Positions 8,808 through 18,051 of a DNA stretch of 64,000 bases are shown piece by piece. A model generated the notes under the pieces. That model was not told where the DNA came from. It was given only the letters and a program-made list of their open reading frames with translations, and searched no databases. Location: assembly GCF_016865235.1 (NCBI RefSeq), contig NZ_CP064030.1, positions 1,798,001-1,862,000 of the forward strand. The letters are read 5' to 3'. This stretch comes from Dyella caseinilytica. GTDB lineage: Bacteria; Pseudomonadota; Gammaproteobacteria; Xanthomonadales; Rhodanobacteraceae. Made by a program: the position numbers and the translations under genes. Within the stretch, counting starts at the first letter, position 1. Every line of letters begins with the position of its first letter.

Positions 8808-9836
8808 ATGAGTGGTTATTTTCCCTCCGTAGCAAAAGTCACCCCGAGCTATTCGGAGCCTGGCCTCATCCTGACATGGACTCAGGTGACCGGTGCATTC
8901 GAGTTGCTCCCCGGTGGCAACATGAAGACCACGCTTGGACAAAATGACAAGTTCGTTTACGTCTCGGCGTTGGATGTTCGCACCGATGCCGGCGCCGCGC
9001 AGTCCGCATTTAACCTGCTGCCTAGCGCTACCTTCAGTGCGTCGCTCTACAGCACGCCGACGTATCTGCTGGCGACACGCGCCATTTACGACCATCATCA
9101 GGTAGCTGATGCGGCCGAATGGAATGTGTCGTTGCCGAAGGCGCAGGAGCTGGGTAGTCGCCAGGGTATCTTCCAGTTTGCCCGCACCGCATTGCTGTAT
9201 GGCATCAACCCAACCAATGGCGAAGGCCTGCTGAACTCGGCCAATGCCACCAACGTCACGTTGCCGCCTGATCCGTGGGGCAATGACACGACGCAAAGCT
9301 ATGACAATGGTGCCATGGCCTTTTGGCTGGGTGAGCAGGTCCAGCAATGCGCTGCGAACATGTTCATGTCCGGCAAGAAGGCCGCGCTGAAGGTCACCAT
9401 TGCGGGCCCGCAGCGCGTCGTGATGCCATGGATCACCTATGACATCGTGCAGGTCACCAGCTATCAGCGCGAAGGCGCCGGTACGGAAAACACCGGCACG
9501 GTGCTGCAGAACATCCTCGGTAAAGCGGGTTATGAAGTCGAATTCACGTTCGATGACACGCTCGAAGGCAAGGGTGCAGGCGGCACGGACATGGTGGTGC
9601 TTTCCATTCCGGAAATCGTCGACCTCAATCCGGTGGACATCAATACCAATGAGTTTGCGGAATTGATGCCGAGCATCAAGGACGTCAACGCCATGTATAC
9701 CGACATGGTTGCGCCCCGCAAGATCAGCACGCCGATCCCGGATGGTGGCGTGAATGAGCGCTACGAACAACGCATCACCTCGGGTTGGAATCTTCGCCCG
9801 GAAGGCTTGTTCTTGCTGAGCATGCCTTACACCTGA
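8808..9836 (+). CDS. Major capsid protein, DUF2184 type
   Basis: The 342-residue protein follows the protease and decoration genes and is preceded by a strong AAGGAG eight bases before its ATG, fitting a high-expression gene. The sequence resembles DUF2184 capsid proteins (HK97-fold), with a conserved middle region QRVVMPWITYDIVQ near residue 206 and a C-terminal YEQRITSGWNLRPEG segment. A rho-independent terminator follows within 30 bases, a usual arrangement after a major capsid gene. Confidence 0.88.
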   Translation: MSGYFPSVAKVTPSYSEPGLILTWTQVTGAFELLPGGNMKTTLGQNDKFVYVSALDVRTDAGAAQSAFNLLPSATFSASLYSTPTYLLATRAIYDHHQVADAAEWNVSLPKAQELGSRQGIFQFARTALLYGINPTNGEGLLNSANATNVTLPPDPWGNDTTQSYDNGAMAFWLGEQVQQCAANMFMSGKKAALKVTIAGPQRVVMPWITYDIVQVTSYQREGAGTENTGTVLQNILGKAGYEVEFTFDDTLEGKGAGGTDMVVLSIPEIVDLNPVDINTNEFAELMPSIKDVNAMYTDMVAPRKISTPIPDGGVNERYEQRITSGWNLRPEGLFLLSMPYT

Positions 9837-9864
9837 TCGGCAATTGATCGCGCGTTATCCAATG

Positions 9865-9884
9865 GCCCCATTCGGGGCTTTTTT
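9865..9884 (+). terminator. Rho-independent terminator after capsid gene
   Basis: GCCCC-ATTC-GGGGC forms a 5-bp GC stem with a 4-nt loop, followed directly by TTTTTT. It is 28 bases after the capsid stop and would limit read-through into the connector and tail genes. Confidence 0.8.
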
Positions 9885-9933
9885 ATTGCTCGGTCTCCAG
9901 CAACGGAGCCTCATCCTTTAAGGGGATTCATCC

Positions 9934-10446
9934 ATGTCCAAGCTCTACATCTGCAACACCACGCGCCAACGCTGGCACCATTCTTTCCGTGTCCCGGAAA
10001 TGAAGCGTCTGTATTACGTTCGCATTCCAGCGGGTAGTCAGGTCGAGGTCGACCACAATCTCGGCGAGGCGGCGCACAAGGCCATCATCAGCCAACTTGA
10101 GCGCTATGGCGGTCGCGACGCGGCTAGCGTGAACGGAAAACTCGAAAAGTTTCCGGGGTTGTTCTATAAGTTTGATCGTCCGATTCCAGTCGACGACATT
10201 GTTGCCGGCCACGATGCCGTGCTTGATCACGCCGAGAGGCGTTCAGCGGGCGCAGTGGCGGCATCCGCCATGGCGATCGATGCCATTCAGCGCGACAAGA
10301 CAGGTCAGCGACTTTCGAGCGTGACCGAAGTTGAGGTGACCGAAGAAGTGAAGCCGGGGAATAAGCCAACCGGCAAAGAGATCAAGTCCAAGTTCATCGT
10401 CTCGCCGGATGGCAGCGATTCGGTGAAACTGCCTGAAGTGGTCTGA
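9934..10446 (+). CDS. Phage structural protein of unknown function
   Basis: The 170-residue soluble protein is the first gene after the capsid terminator, with AAGGGG upstream of the ATG. The N-terminal half (RLYYVRIPAGSQVEVD) looks like a compact beta-domain. The C-terminal third is charged and Lys-rich, and a segment near 105-125 is Ala-rich and helical. The same slot in related phages holds small head-associated genes. No family is recognised. Confidence 0.55.
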   Translation: MSKLYICNTTRQRWHHSFRVPEMKRLYYVRIPAGSQVEVDHNLGEAAHKAIISQLERYGGRDAASVNGKLEKFPGLFYKFDRPIPVDDIVAGHDAVLDHAERRSAGAVAASAMAIDAIQRDKTGQRLSSVTEVEVTEEVKPGNKPTGKEIKSKFIVSPDGSDSVKLPEVV

Positions 10447-10447
10447 T

Positions 10448-11122
10448 ATGCCCTGGACCAATCCGACCGCGCCGAACCTCACTGACTTCATCACGTTCTG
10501 CCAAGGGCAGGGCGTGACCACGGTGGTGCTGAATCCCGATTCGGATTATTTCCAATGGTCATTCAATCAGGCCTTTGTAACCTGTCCCTATGTTCCGCAG
10601 GTTCCATCGAATATCTATGTGAGTGCGGTCTATAACTTGGGCCTGCATTTATTGATCGAGATGGCGCAGGATCAGACTGGACTGGCCATCACAAGCATGG
10701 TCTGGGCGAACGGTCTGGTTACAGTCACGGCAGCAGCTGCCACAGGCTATAACGCCGGACAACAGTTTGATGCGCAGATCGTGGGTACGGCACCAGCCAT
10801 CTACAACGGTTGTTTCTGCATGACGGTGACGGGAGCGGAAACGTTCACATATCAGATTGAAAGCAATCCAGGCGCCGTGACGGCTGTTGGCATGTTCAAC
10901 ATGCTGTTCTTCGCCAGTGCTCGCAAAGCGTTTGAGCTTAATCAGCTTGTTGCCGGACCGGTGCAATCGACGGGCGACCAGGGCACTGACACCACACTTG
11001 CTGTAGCCGATTTCTGGAAGACGCTGACGCTGGAAGACCTTGACCTCATCAAGACGAAATGGGGTAGGGCTTATTTGTCGTATGCGCAGAAAGCTGGTCC
11101 GACAGTGGTAGGCATCAGCTAA
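10448..11122 (+). CDS. Head-tail connector-like protein with inserted beta domain
   Basis: The 224-residue protein has a split layout. Residues 1-79 and about 146-224 look like a DUF4054-type connector (VYNLGLHLLIEMA, then WGRAYLSYAQKAG). Residues about 80-145 look like an inserted Ig/FCCH-like beta domain (GYNAGQQFDAQI, IYNGCFCMTVTG). The insert resembles segments in the sheath and gpJ proteins of this phage. The gene overlaps the next start by one base (TAATG). The connector role is inferred from order and partial similarity. Confidence 0.55.
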   Translation: MPWTNPTAPNLTDFITFCQGQGVTTVVLNPDSDYFQWSFNQAFVTCPYVPQVPSNIYVSAVYNLGLHLLIEMAQDQTGLAITSMVWANGLVTVTAAAATGYNAGQQFDAQIVGTAPAIYNGCFCMTVTGAETFTYQIESNPGAVTAVGMFNMLFFASARKAFELNQLVAGPVQSTGDQGTDTTLAVADFWKTLTLEDLDLIKTKWGRAYLSYAQKAGPTVVGIS

Positions 11123-11544
11123 TGAACTTAAACCTGGGCGTAGTCGACGTCGTTTATACGGACGGTGATGGAACGACTACGACGGGTGATGTGGCTGGCT
11201 ACCTCGAATCGCGCTATCACATCATGCGCATCTTCCTCGAAGAAAATGAGGGATTCATCCACGACTGCATTACCAATGAGGTGGCCGGCGCCATCGAGAT
11301 CATTGCGCAAGGTAAGCGAGTTCCGAAACTAGAACTGCGCCCAGCCATGTCGAGAATTGAAGAGCGCTTCCGAGATGCGTTGGATAGTGGCGAGCTGCAT
11401 CGAATATTGCCACAGAGTCAACAAGTCAGCGACGCTACCTTGAAGACAAGCTCTCGCAAGAAAGTCATGACACAGACAGAAAGTCGTCAGGCATTTATTG
11501 ATTCCGGATTATTCCAGAATTCGTTCCTAGCCTGGGTCAGTTAA
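11122..11544 (+). CDS. Neck/head-completion protein, unknown family
   Basis: The 140-residue protein starts on the last base of the preceding stop. It has a long helical middle (YLESRYHIMRIFLEENEG) and a charged C-terminus. It lies between a connector-like gene and a larger neck-region gene, so a head-completion or tail-joining role is likely. No diagnostic motif is seen. Confidence 0.55.
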   Translation: MNLNLGVVDVVYTDGDGTTTTGDVAGYLESRYHIMRIFLEENEGFIHDCITNEVAGAIEIIAQGKRVPKLELRPAMSRIEERFRDALDSGELHRILPQSQQVSDATLKTSSRKKVMTQTESRQAFIDSGLFQNSFLAWVS

Positions 11545-11553
11545 GGCTAAAAC

Positions 11554-12525
11554 ATGAGCGCGATCCAAGAGGCGATGCAGGCACCGCCTCAGATGGCGGC
11601 TGCGCTGGATGCTGGCATTGCCACGCTTTCCGGCAACCAGTCAATCACATTTCAACAGTACACCAAGGTCACGCTTGAACAGGACGGCACGGTTTTTTGG
11701 GTAGCTGCTAGCACCGTATGCAATTTTCATGGATCGCTTCACTACATCACGGATCGACATCAGGATGAAGACCAGACCGTAGCGGCGAATCGCTTCATCT
11801 TCACCGCGGAGCAGGAAATCACGCAGCTCAATAGCGTGAGTCCATCATCGATGTGGATTGGCACATGGACGACCGATGGCGGATCGCTGCAGATCGCTTT
11901 TGCGGATCGCGGCTCCTTTTATCAGCAGTCGGATTTGTGGCATTACAGCGGCTATGCGGTTTATCCCGCGATGGCCTCTCAGGTTCAAGGCAATGAGGCG
12001 AATCTTCCAGAGGGGCCGGTTGTCACCAATAGCTTGCCTATTTGGCTGGCGCAGAATAGCTATCAAGGCATCACCGTTCCGGTCTATTCGTCATTTCTTG
12101 TTCCAGACAACATCCAGCCGCCTTACATCGTCGCTCATATCGAGCCCGATAGTACGGAAGTGCTTGGTGCCTTTCCGATTCAAAACGGTCCCGGCACGGT
12201 TATTCCTGATTCCGGATCGGCACCGCTCTACGAATACACGACGACGCAGCTCTGCGCAGAGGATGTGCGGCTGACGTTGTATGGATTCACCAATTCTCAG
12301 GCTCGCGCCTATCTGCAGGCCTTGATCGATAACTCATGGAATGACGTTTACGGATTTTGCACGTCGCCCGTCATCAAGGATGACAAGCGCACGCAGGCGG
12401 AAATTGCCGCCCTCGCCATGAAAAAGCGCATCGAGTTTCGCGCTTCATATAACCAAAGCTCCGCTGACGCCATCGTGCGTCGCTTCATCGTGTCGGCGAG
12501 CGTCACTACAACCACGCAGGAGTAA
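11554..12525 (+). CDS. Putative neck or tail-terminator-region protein
   Basis: The 323-residue soluble protein is beta-rich through residues 30-240 and has a C-terminal helical stretch (AEIAALAMKKRIEFRA). It lies between connector genes and the sheath gene. Tail terminator or neck proteins occupy this place, but the length is large for a terminator. It may combine functions. No family is named with confidence. Confidence 0.5.
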   Translation: MSAIQEAMQAPPQMAAALDAGIATLSGNQSITFQQYTKVTLEQDGTVFWVAASTVCNFHGSLHYITDRHQDEDQTVAANRFIFTAEQEITQLNSVSPSSMWIGTWTTDGGSLQIAFADRGSFYQQSDLWHYSGYAVYPAMASQVQGNEANLPEGPVVTNSLPIWLAQNSYQGITVPVYSSFLVPDNIQPPYIVAHIEPDSTEVLGAFPIQNGPGTVIPDSGSAPLYEYTTTQLCAEDVRLTLYGFTNSQARAYLQALIDNSWNDVYGFCTSPVIKDDKRTQAEIAALAMKKRIEFRASYNQSSADAIVRRFIVSASVTTTTQE

Positions 12526-12530
12526 TTTCC

Positions 12531-12830
12531 ATGGGCTCTCAGAATCAGCTCGGTCCTTTGCCGGGCGGTAATACGCGCACGCTTGATATCACCGCAGCCA
12601 CCGTCCTCAAAGCGAATCCCGGTCGCGTCTACACGGTTTCCATTTTGGTCGCCGGATCGACGACGGGTGCGATCTATGACAACACGCTGACTACCGGTAA
12701 TTCGGTGACGAATCAGATCGGCACGATTCAAGAAGCCATCGGCACGCAGCCGTTTTACGGCTTCCCGACCACGAGCGGCATCGTGGTTGTTCCTGGCACG
12801 GGCCAGACCCTCGCCGTGTCCTGGTCCTAA
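12531..12830 (+). CDS. Small virion protein of unknown function
   Basis: The 99-residue product is rich in Gly, Thr and Val with alternating beta pattern (RVYTVSILVAGSTTGAIYD). It resembles small phage proteins encoded just before sheath genes. It lies 5 nt after the upstream stop and 15 nt before the sheath start. Function unknown; a neck, sheath-cap or decoration role is possible. Confidence 0.5.
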   Translation: MGSQNQLGPLPGGNTRTLDITAATVLKANPGRVYTVSILVAGSTTGAIYDNTLTTGNSVTNQIGTIQEAIGTQPFYGFPTTSGIVVVPGTGQTLAVSWS

Positions 12831-12845
12831 TAGGAGAACGCCGGC

Positions 12846-14171
12846 ATGGCGACCACGCAAACTCCAACGATCGTCAACGAAACTACCGTTGTCACGGTCG
12901 CCCCGACTCCGTCGCAGCTTCAGCAGAGCGGTGCCGCCGTTTCTGCTGGCGGTACGACGTTAGCCACCGGCACCTATACCTATATCGCCGAAGAGAGTCA
13001 GCTAGCAGCAATTCTTCCTGCGCCGCTTACGCTCACATCTCTGACGTGGGCTTCCGAAGTCGTCACCGCGACAGCAGCGGGCGCTATCGGTCTATCGACG
13101 GGACAGACTTTTACCGTCACTATCGCAGGCGCCGTGCCGACTGGCTATAACGGCACTTATACGGCGACAGTCACGGGAACAGATACCTTCACCTTCCCAC
13201 TGACAGTAAATCCGGGTAGCGAAACCAGCCCCGGCACCTACACCGCGCCTTATGTAGGCTTCCTGCAGAACGCCGCAACGACGTTCTTTGCGCAGAGCAA
13301 TAGTTCCGGCTCCCCCATCGGTTTCTACGTATTGGAAATCGGTGAGGAATCGACAGCCTCCGCGGCCATCACGGCGCTGCAGGCATGGATCACAGCGAAT
13401 ACGCCGCAGCAGTTCTACGCCTATCTCGTCCCGGCCTCATGGGATAGCGCCGCACTTAATACGATGACGGGAAATTACAGCAGCCCATCGGGACAGACCT
13501 ATTTCTTCCCGACGACGACTGTCAGTAATTTGAGTTTTTACGCGGCCAATAAAGCGGTCATTGCCACTGTGCCTAGCCCGACACAGGCCAGCACGGAGCA
13601 TCAGGCGGCAGTTCCGTTTTATAACTGGCTCGTCAATAACCCGAGTGCATCGAACAAGCTTGCGCCAATGGCTTATCGATTCGCCTTTGGCGTGACGCCA
13701 TGGGTTCAGCAGGGTAATGCGACCAACTTCCAGAACATCCTGACGGCTTTCGGAACCTACGTTGGTACGGGTGCCGAGGGCGGCATTTCCAACGCCTGCC
13801 TATTCCGTGCGCAAACTATGGATGGCTCGCAGTCCAATTGGTGGTACGGAGTTGATTGGTTCCGCATTCAGTCGAAGCAAGCGCTGGCTGCTGCGGTCAT
13901 CAATGGATCGAACCAGAATCCGCCACTCGAATACGACCAGCCTGGCATCAACAGCCTGCTTTCCGTCTTGCAGAACGTCGCTAATAGCGCCGTGCAGTTC
14001 GGTTGCGATCTAAGCGTGACTGTCACAGCGCAAACCTTCGCTGCCTATACCACCGCCAATCCTGACAACTATCAGGCCGGCATCTATGGCGGCTTCGCGG
14101 CAACCGTCGTCGGTCAGAACGGTTTCTTGACTCTAACTTTCAATATCGACGCGGTTCAATTCGTCGCTTAA
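12846..14171 (+). CDS. Contractile tail sheath protein, DUF3383 type
   Basis: The 441-residue protein precedes the tube gene and has a DUF3383 sheath-like core. This includes a subtilisin-like alternating region (GFYVLEIGEESTASAAITAL) around residues 157-176 and a C-terminal region (GGFAATVVGQNG) near 419. Residues about 61-131 form an apparent insertion related to domains in two other virion proteins. The sheath contracts to drive the tube through the envelope. AGGAG lies upstream of the start. Confidence 0.86.
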   Translation: MATTQTPTIVNETTVVTVAPTPSQLQQSGAAVSAGGTTLATGTYTYIAEESQLAAILPAPLTLTSLTWASEVVTATAAGAIGLSTGQTFTVTIAGAVPTGYNGTYTATVTGTDTFTFPLTVNPGSETSPGTYTAPYVGFLQNAATTFFAQSNSSGSPIGFYVLEIGEESTASAAITALQAWITANTPQQFYAYLVPASWDSAALNTMTGNYSSPSGQTYFFPTTTVSNLSFYAANKAVIATVPSPTQASTEHQAAVPFYNWLVNNPSASNKLAPMAYRFAFGVTPWVQQGNATNFQNILTAFGTYVGTGAEGGISNACLFRAQTMDGSQSNWWYGVDWFRIQSKQALAAAVINGSNQNPPLEYDQPGINSLLSVLQNVANSAVQFGCDLSVTVTAQTFAAYTTANPDNYQAGIYGGFAATVVGQNGFLTLTFNIDAVQFVA

Positions 14172-14182
14172 GGAGCTAGCTT

Positions 14183-14623
14183 ATGGCTACGTGGGTTCCG
14201 CAGGGCGTTCTGAACCGCCTTCGCTGCAATATCGTCGTGTCGAACAATCTGGCGCTGAATATCACCGCGCCTTATATGGGCAAGAATCTAGCGCGCATCG
14301 CGTTCTCCGGAAAATTCGTGACCAAGGAGCCAACGGCTACGGGTTACGTCAATTCGCCGGAGCCTTACGTGATGGCATCGATATCGGTCGAGCTGTTGCG
14401 TCCGCAGGTTCTGTCCGCGGCATGGATTGCTCAGGCGCAGCTCTATGGCGATATTGGCCCGGTCACGATCTACTCGGACGCCAGCACCTTCCCGGCATTG
14501 ACCGCTTACGAGACATCCATCGGCGATATCGATCCGGGTGCCTTCAACGGTATGGATCCAGTTGTTCGCCTCACACTCGAAGGCAAGTTCCCGGCTAACA
14601 GTCAGCTTTGGAATATGGCCTAA
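14183..14623 (+). CDS. Tail tube protein
   Basis: The 146-residue protein directly follows the sheath gene, preceded by AAGGAG. Its size, single-domain beta composition and place between sheath and tail assembly chaperone fit the tail tube subunit, which polymerises as hexameric rings on the tape measure. The N-terminal segment contains RLRCNIVVSNNLALNIT. No sequence motif alone proves the family. Confidence 0.78.
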   Translation: MATWVPQGVLNRLRCNIVVSNNLALNITAPYMGKNLARIAFSGKFVTKEPTATGYVNSPEPYVMASISVELLRPQVLSAAWIAQAQLYGDIGPVTIYSDASTFPALTAYETSIGDIDPGAFNGMDPVVRLTLEGKFPANSQLWNMA

Positions 14624-14710
14624 CGCCGTTCCGTCTCGGCTAGGTGGACCCACCGAAAAGCCCGTTTCCCCTGCGGACCTGCCGAGGCGTAACCATTCAG
14701 GGATGAGACC

Positions 14711-15346
14711 ATGGGAGTCTCTATGCGTATCGATGAAAAACTCAATCTTGTTATTCCGCTCAGCTCGGATGACAAGAACGTCAGCCTGTACGTCTATCAC
14801 ATACCGATCTCGAGAGAGGTATTTGAGCAGAATTATCGCGTCATGGCGGCGACACAGGCTTATATCGCGAGCAAGGGCGTCCGGTTTCAATTCGGCACTG
14901 GCCCGCGCATTGCCACACTGACCCTCAAGGAAGAAGGCTTGCGAGAAGCCGCGCAACGCGGCGAGGTCGACAAGGATGGCAAGCCAGTCGATAGAGCTAC
15001 CGATGCATTGCTGCTCGAAATACGCCGCCTCACGACCATCCTCGCGCCAGGCTCCCAGGGTTACGAAACGCTTCCCATCGACACCGCCATCCAGCGCGGC
15101 CTTCTCGATGAAGACGATTGGCGCGAAACGGAGTCTATCCTCGTTTTTTTTACGTTTCAGTATGCGCTGGAGCAGAAGTCGAAGAAGCGGGACATGGCTA
15201 TGGCGATCGCTTCAGTAACGAAGGCTGTAATTACGTCGTCAACGCCTACGGAGTTCCTCAACTCCTTGCAGACATCGACGAAGGTCGAACCTTCCGTGAA
15301 AGCGGAGCCTCTGGCGCATGTGGAGGACTCGTTCATTCCATCCTGA
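14711..15346 (+). CDS. Tail assembly chaperone, zero-frame product
   Basis: The gene lies between tube and tape measure, the standard place for the G/GT-type chaperone pair that coats the tape measure during tail assembly. The zero-frame product is 211 residues. A second ATG at 14723 has a better ribosome binding site (GGGAG five bases upstream) and may be the true start (207 residues). The N-terminal part (about 5-100) looks globular. The C-terminal segment (TPTEFLNSLQTST) resembles ends of such chaperones. A T8 run in the middle gives a likely -1 frameshift product. Confidence 0.75.
   Translation: MGVSMRIDEKLNLVIPLSSDDKNVSLYVYHIPISREVFEQNYRVMAATQAYIASKGVRFQFGTGPRIATLTLKEEGLREAAQRGEVDKDGKPVDRATDALLLEIRRLTTILAPGSQGYETLPIDTAIQRGLLDEDDWRETESILVFFTFQYALEQKSKKRDMAMAIASVTKAVITSSTPTEFLNSLQTSTKVEPSVKAEPLAHVEDSFIPS
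15145..15151 (+). promoter_or_regulatory. Candidate -1 frameshift slippery heptamer
   Basis: In the zero frame the ribosome reads GTT TTT TTT ACG; the heptamer T-TTT-TTT fits X-XXY-YYZ exactly and is part of a run of eight T (15144-15151). A -1 slip would enter a frame open to 15471. No clear downstream stimulatory structure was found by eye. Confidence 0.55.
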
Positions 15347-15471
15347 ATCAGGTGGCGACCTTCGGCTTTAATGAGTTCTTCGAGCAATTCAATTTCGCTT
15401 ATAAGTCCCCGAGAGAGTATCGGGAGCGTCATATCTTGCATGCCTTGATGGGGTTACGCGGTGGCCAATAA
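15151..15471 (+). CDS. -1 frame extension of tail assembly chaperone (GT-like)
   Basis: The -1 frame is open from before 15118 to the stop at 15471, and the tape measure GTG overlaps its end. After a slip at 15145-15151 the product would keep about 147 residues (counted from 14711) and gain 106, giving about 253, longer than the zero-frame form. The last 40 residues (FGFNEFFEQFNFAYKSP, then HILHALMGLRGG) look like a genuine protein end lying past the zero-frame stop. The slip could also occur further downstream. An independent small gene is the alternative. Confidence 0.6.
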   Translation, partial: YVSVCAGAEVEEAGHGYGDRFSNEGCNYVVNAYGVPQLLADIDEGRTFRESGASGACGGLVHSILNQVATFGFNEFFEQFNFAYKSPREYRERHILHALMGLRGGQ

Positions 15472-17323
15472 AGCCGTAATTACAATCCCCATCGATGACA
15501 AGCAATTTAACGATTTCATTGCTCGTTTCGAGAAATTCGAGCAGAAGCTAGACGCGCTCCCGGATGCGTGGAAAAAGATAAACGACGCATCGTCCGAAAC
15601 AAGCGAGACGATGGCCGCGGGTCTCGGCGCCTTCATTGAGCATATGGTCGAGGCGACGACTCATGCAAAGAACCTTTCGGAGCATCTGAAGAACGCGGCT
15701 GACGCGCAGGGCCAGTTCAATGCCTCAACGCGCGACGGTGAATCCGGCCTCAAAAAGATGGCCAAGGAAGCCAAGGAACTCGGCGATAATATCTTTGGTA
15801 TTGGCAAGTTCCTGCTGAAGGTCGGCGCTATTGGCATCGGCTCAGTCGCGGGCGGCCTATTCGGACTTGATAAGCTTGGCGAAAGTGCCGTCTCAAATCA
15901 GCGTTCGGCGCGCCAACTCGGCCTGACGACCGGCCAATATCGTGCTTTTGATACCGATCTAGGACGTGATGTCGGCGATTCGACCCTGCAGCATGTGGTC
16001 GATTCCAGGCAGACATTCGCCGGCCAGTTTTGGTTGCAGAAGGCGACCGGGCTAAGCGCCGATCAGCTCAAGAACATGGATTCCGGAAGCGTGGCTGCTG
16101 TTTTGGCCATGCGAGAGAATCAGTTCTACAAGTCCCATCCTAATGCGAATATGCAGACCATTGGGGCGACTGGATTCCTGCAGGTAGGTGAAGGTCAGGC
16201 GGATCTATTGCTGCATAAGAATGCCCCGCTCGAAGAGCAGCAGCGTGGATTCGCGCGTTACCGGAGTGATCAGGCATCACTCAATTATGGGGGAGGAACA
16301 GTTGACGCGCTCTATGACTTCAACAATCGCCTTCGCCTTGCTGGGCAGCATATCGAAACGGACTTTTCCGACAAGCTGTCGGAGCTGAATCGCAATGGAG
16401 CGCTTAGCGGCTTCATAACAAGCCTAGAGAAAGATGCTGAGATTCTTTTTAATGGCATCCTCAGCGATAAGAATCTAGCGGGCATACAGGATGGCCTCAC
16501 GAAACTGGCGACCTATCTTGGATCGTCTGATTTCCAAAAGGCAGTCGCTACATTCTCCGATGACATTGTTAATTTAGCGACATGGGTCGCCAAGGCGCTT
16601 GGCATCGTATCGCCGACTGGTACTGGAGGTCAGAATGGCGCTCCATCAGACTGGTGGGATCCCAATAGCTCAAACATGCCCGATCCGGCTAACACTGGCG
16701 CCAATAGCAAGACATGGCATGAGTATAATTTTGCCACAGCAAAATCAGTGATGGGTACAGATTACACCAGTGATCAATACGTCGGTCCCGGTTTCGAGAA
16801 CATCAATCCGAATAACCCTTCTGCACAAAAGAATTTAGCGTTGTTCAAGTCGCTTGAGTTGCAAAATGGATTGCCATCCGGCCTTGTTGGCGCGGTGGCC
16901 TATGACGAATCGAGAGGCTATGCGCATGCCAGATCCAAATCAGGTGCCATGGGTTTGATGCAGCTTTTGCCGGGAACCGCAAATGATCTTGGCGTCAATG
17001 ACCCCTATGATTTCGGCCAATCAGCAGCCGGCGGTGCGAAATATCTGGGACAACTATTCAAGAAATATGGTGGTGAAGGCGGTGGTTTGGACGCTTTAGA
17101 AAAGGCTATTGCTGCCTATCACGATGGACCTGGCAATATTGATCGTGATATCAAGAATCGCGGACGAAATTGGATGTCTGCTATATCAATCGAAGGTCAG
17201 GGAGAGATATTGACCGTCCTGAAACAGATTGCGAAATATAAAGCTTTCAATACAAAAATTTGGGTTGCTAATACGGCTGGCGCCAATGTGGCTGTCTCCA
17301 CCAATGCAGCAGCTCACTCATGA
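15461..17323 (+). CDS. Tail tape measure protein with lytic transglycosylase domain
   Basis: The 620-residue protein starts at a GTG overlapping the chaperone frameshift ORF. The N-terminal half is long helical coiled coil (about 10-110), then a hydrophobic Gly-rich segment (about 115-145) typical of tape measures. Residues about 465-570 form an SLT-type transglycosylase domain with Glu483 (DESRGYAHA), GAMGLMQLLPGTA and an AAYHDGP motif. It sets tail length and can open peptidoglycan during injection. The length suggests a short tail. It overlaps the next gene by 4 nt. Confidence 0.9.
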   Translation: MANKAVITIPIDDKQFNDFIARFEKFEQKLDALPDAWKKINDASSETSETMAAGLGAFIEHMVEATTHAKNLSEHLKNAADAQGQFNASTRDGESGLKKMAKEAKELGDNIFGIGKFLLKVGAIGIGSVAGGLFGLDKLGESAVSNQRSARQLGLTTGQYRAFDTDLGRDVGDSTLQHVVDSRQTFAGQFWLQKATGLSADQLKNMDSGSVAAVLAMRENQFYKSHPNANMQTIGATGFLQVGEGQADLLLHKNAPLEEQQRGFARYRSDQASLNYGGGTVDALYDFNNRLRLAGQHIETDFSDKLSELNRNGALSGFITSLEKDAEILFNGILSDKNLAGIQDGLTKLATYLGSSDFQKAVATFSDDIVNLATWVAKALGIVSPTGTGGQNGAPSDWWDPNSSNMPDPANTGANSKTWHEYNFATAKSVMGTDYTSDQYVGPGFENINPNNPSAQKNLALFKSLELQNGLPSGLVGAVAYDESRGYAHARSKSGAMGLMQLLPGTANDLGVNDPYDFGQSAAGGAKYLGQLFKKYGGEGGGLDALEKAIAAYHDGPGNIDRDIKNRGRNWMSAISIEGQGEILTVLKQIAKYKAFNTKIWVANTAGANVAVSTNAAAHS

Positions 17324-18051
17324 GCGTACCGGGTAATCTTGTAGCGAGCATTGAAGGAGTGTCGCTCATCGCCGCGACAAATCCTGCAGGCCTATCGAAC
17401 TATGAGAATTCTTACGAGGTATCGCCCATTCTTCTCGTTGGAGGAATTGCAGCAAATGCCCAGGGTGGCGTGTTGCCCATCTCGCAGTTTCTGGGGGCGC
17501 CAGATGGTGGCGGATCGTTTCGTTTTGTCGTGATCCCTGGCGGCATGTTGATCAGCAACGCTATTGGTACTTATCCATTTGCCAATCAACAGGTCGCGGC
17601 AAATGCGGTCATCCAGCAGCCGCTGCCGATCTCGCTTCTGATGATCGCTCCGGTTCGCGAAGAAGAGGGCGGTTATTACGGCAAACTTGCTTTGTTCACG
17701 TCACTACAGAACACTCTGCAGGCGCATAACAATGCGGGTGGCTCATACAACGTCGTGACGCCGGCCTACATCTATCAAAACTGCCTCTTGCCAAGCCTTC
17801 AGGACGTTACATCGGGCGAGACAAAGCAGAAACAAGTTCATTGGCAGTGGGACTTTACCCAGCCGCTTATAACGCCTCAGCAGGCGCAGCAAGCCTATAA
17901 TTCACTGATGGGAAAAGCGGCAGCGGGGCAGCAGGTCACATCGTCGAGCTGGTCGAACAATAATTCGCTCTCTGGAACACCACAGTCCAATGCTTCATCG
18001 TTAGCGCCGCAGAATAGCGGATCTGCCATCACCTATCCGACAGGTCCGTGA
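17320..18051 (+). CDS. Baseplate/tail protein of unknown family
   Basis: The 243-residue protein starts on an ATGA overlap with the tape measure. Residues about 30-180 look like a compact alpha/beta domain (ISLLMIAPVREEEGGYYGKL). The last 50 residues are low-complexity Ser/Asn/Gln. Phage order places a tape-measure-end or hub-associated protein here. No specific family is recognised. Confidence 0.6.
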   Translation: MSVPGNLVASIEGVSLIAATNPAGLSNYENSYEVSPILLVGGIAANAQGGVLPISQFLGAPDGGGSFRFVVIPGGMLISNAIGTYPFANQQVAANAVIQQPLPISLLMIAPVREEEGGYYGKLALFTSLQNTLQAHNNAGGSYNVVTPAYIYQNCLLPSLQDVTSGETKQKQVHWQWDFTQPLITPQQAQQAYNSLMGKAAAGQQVTSSSWSNNNSLSGTPQSNASSLAPQNSGSAITYPTGP

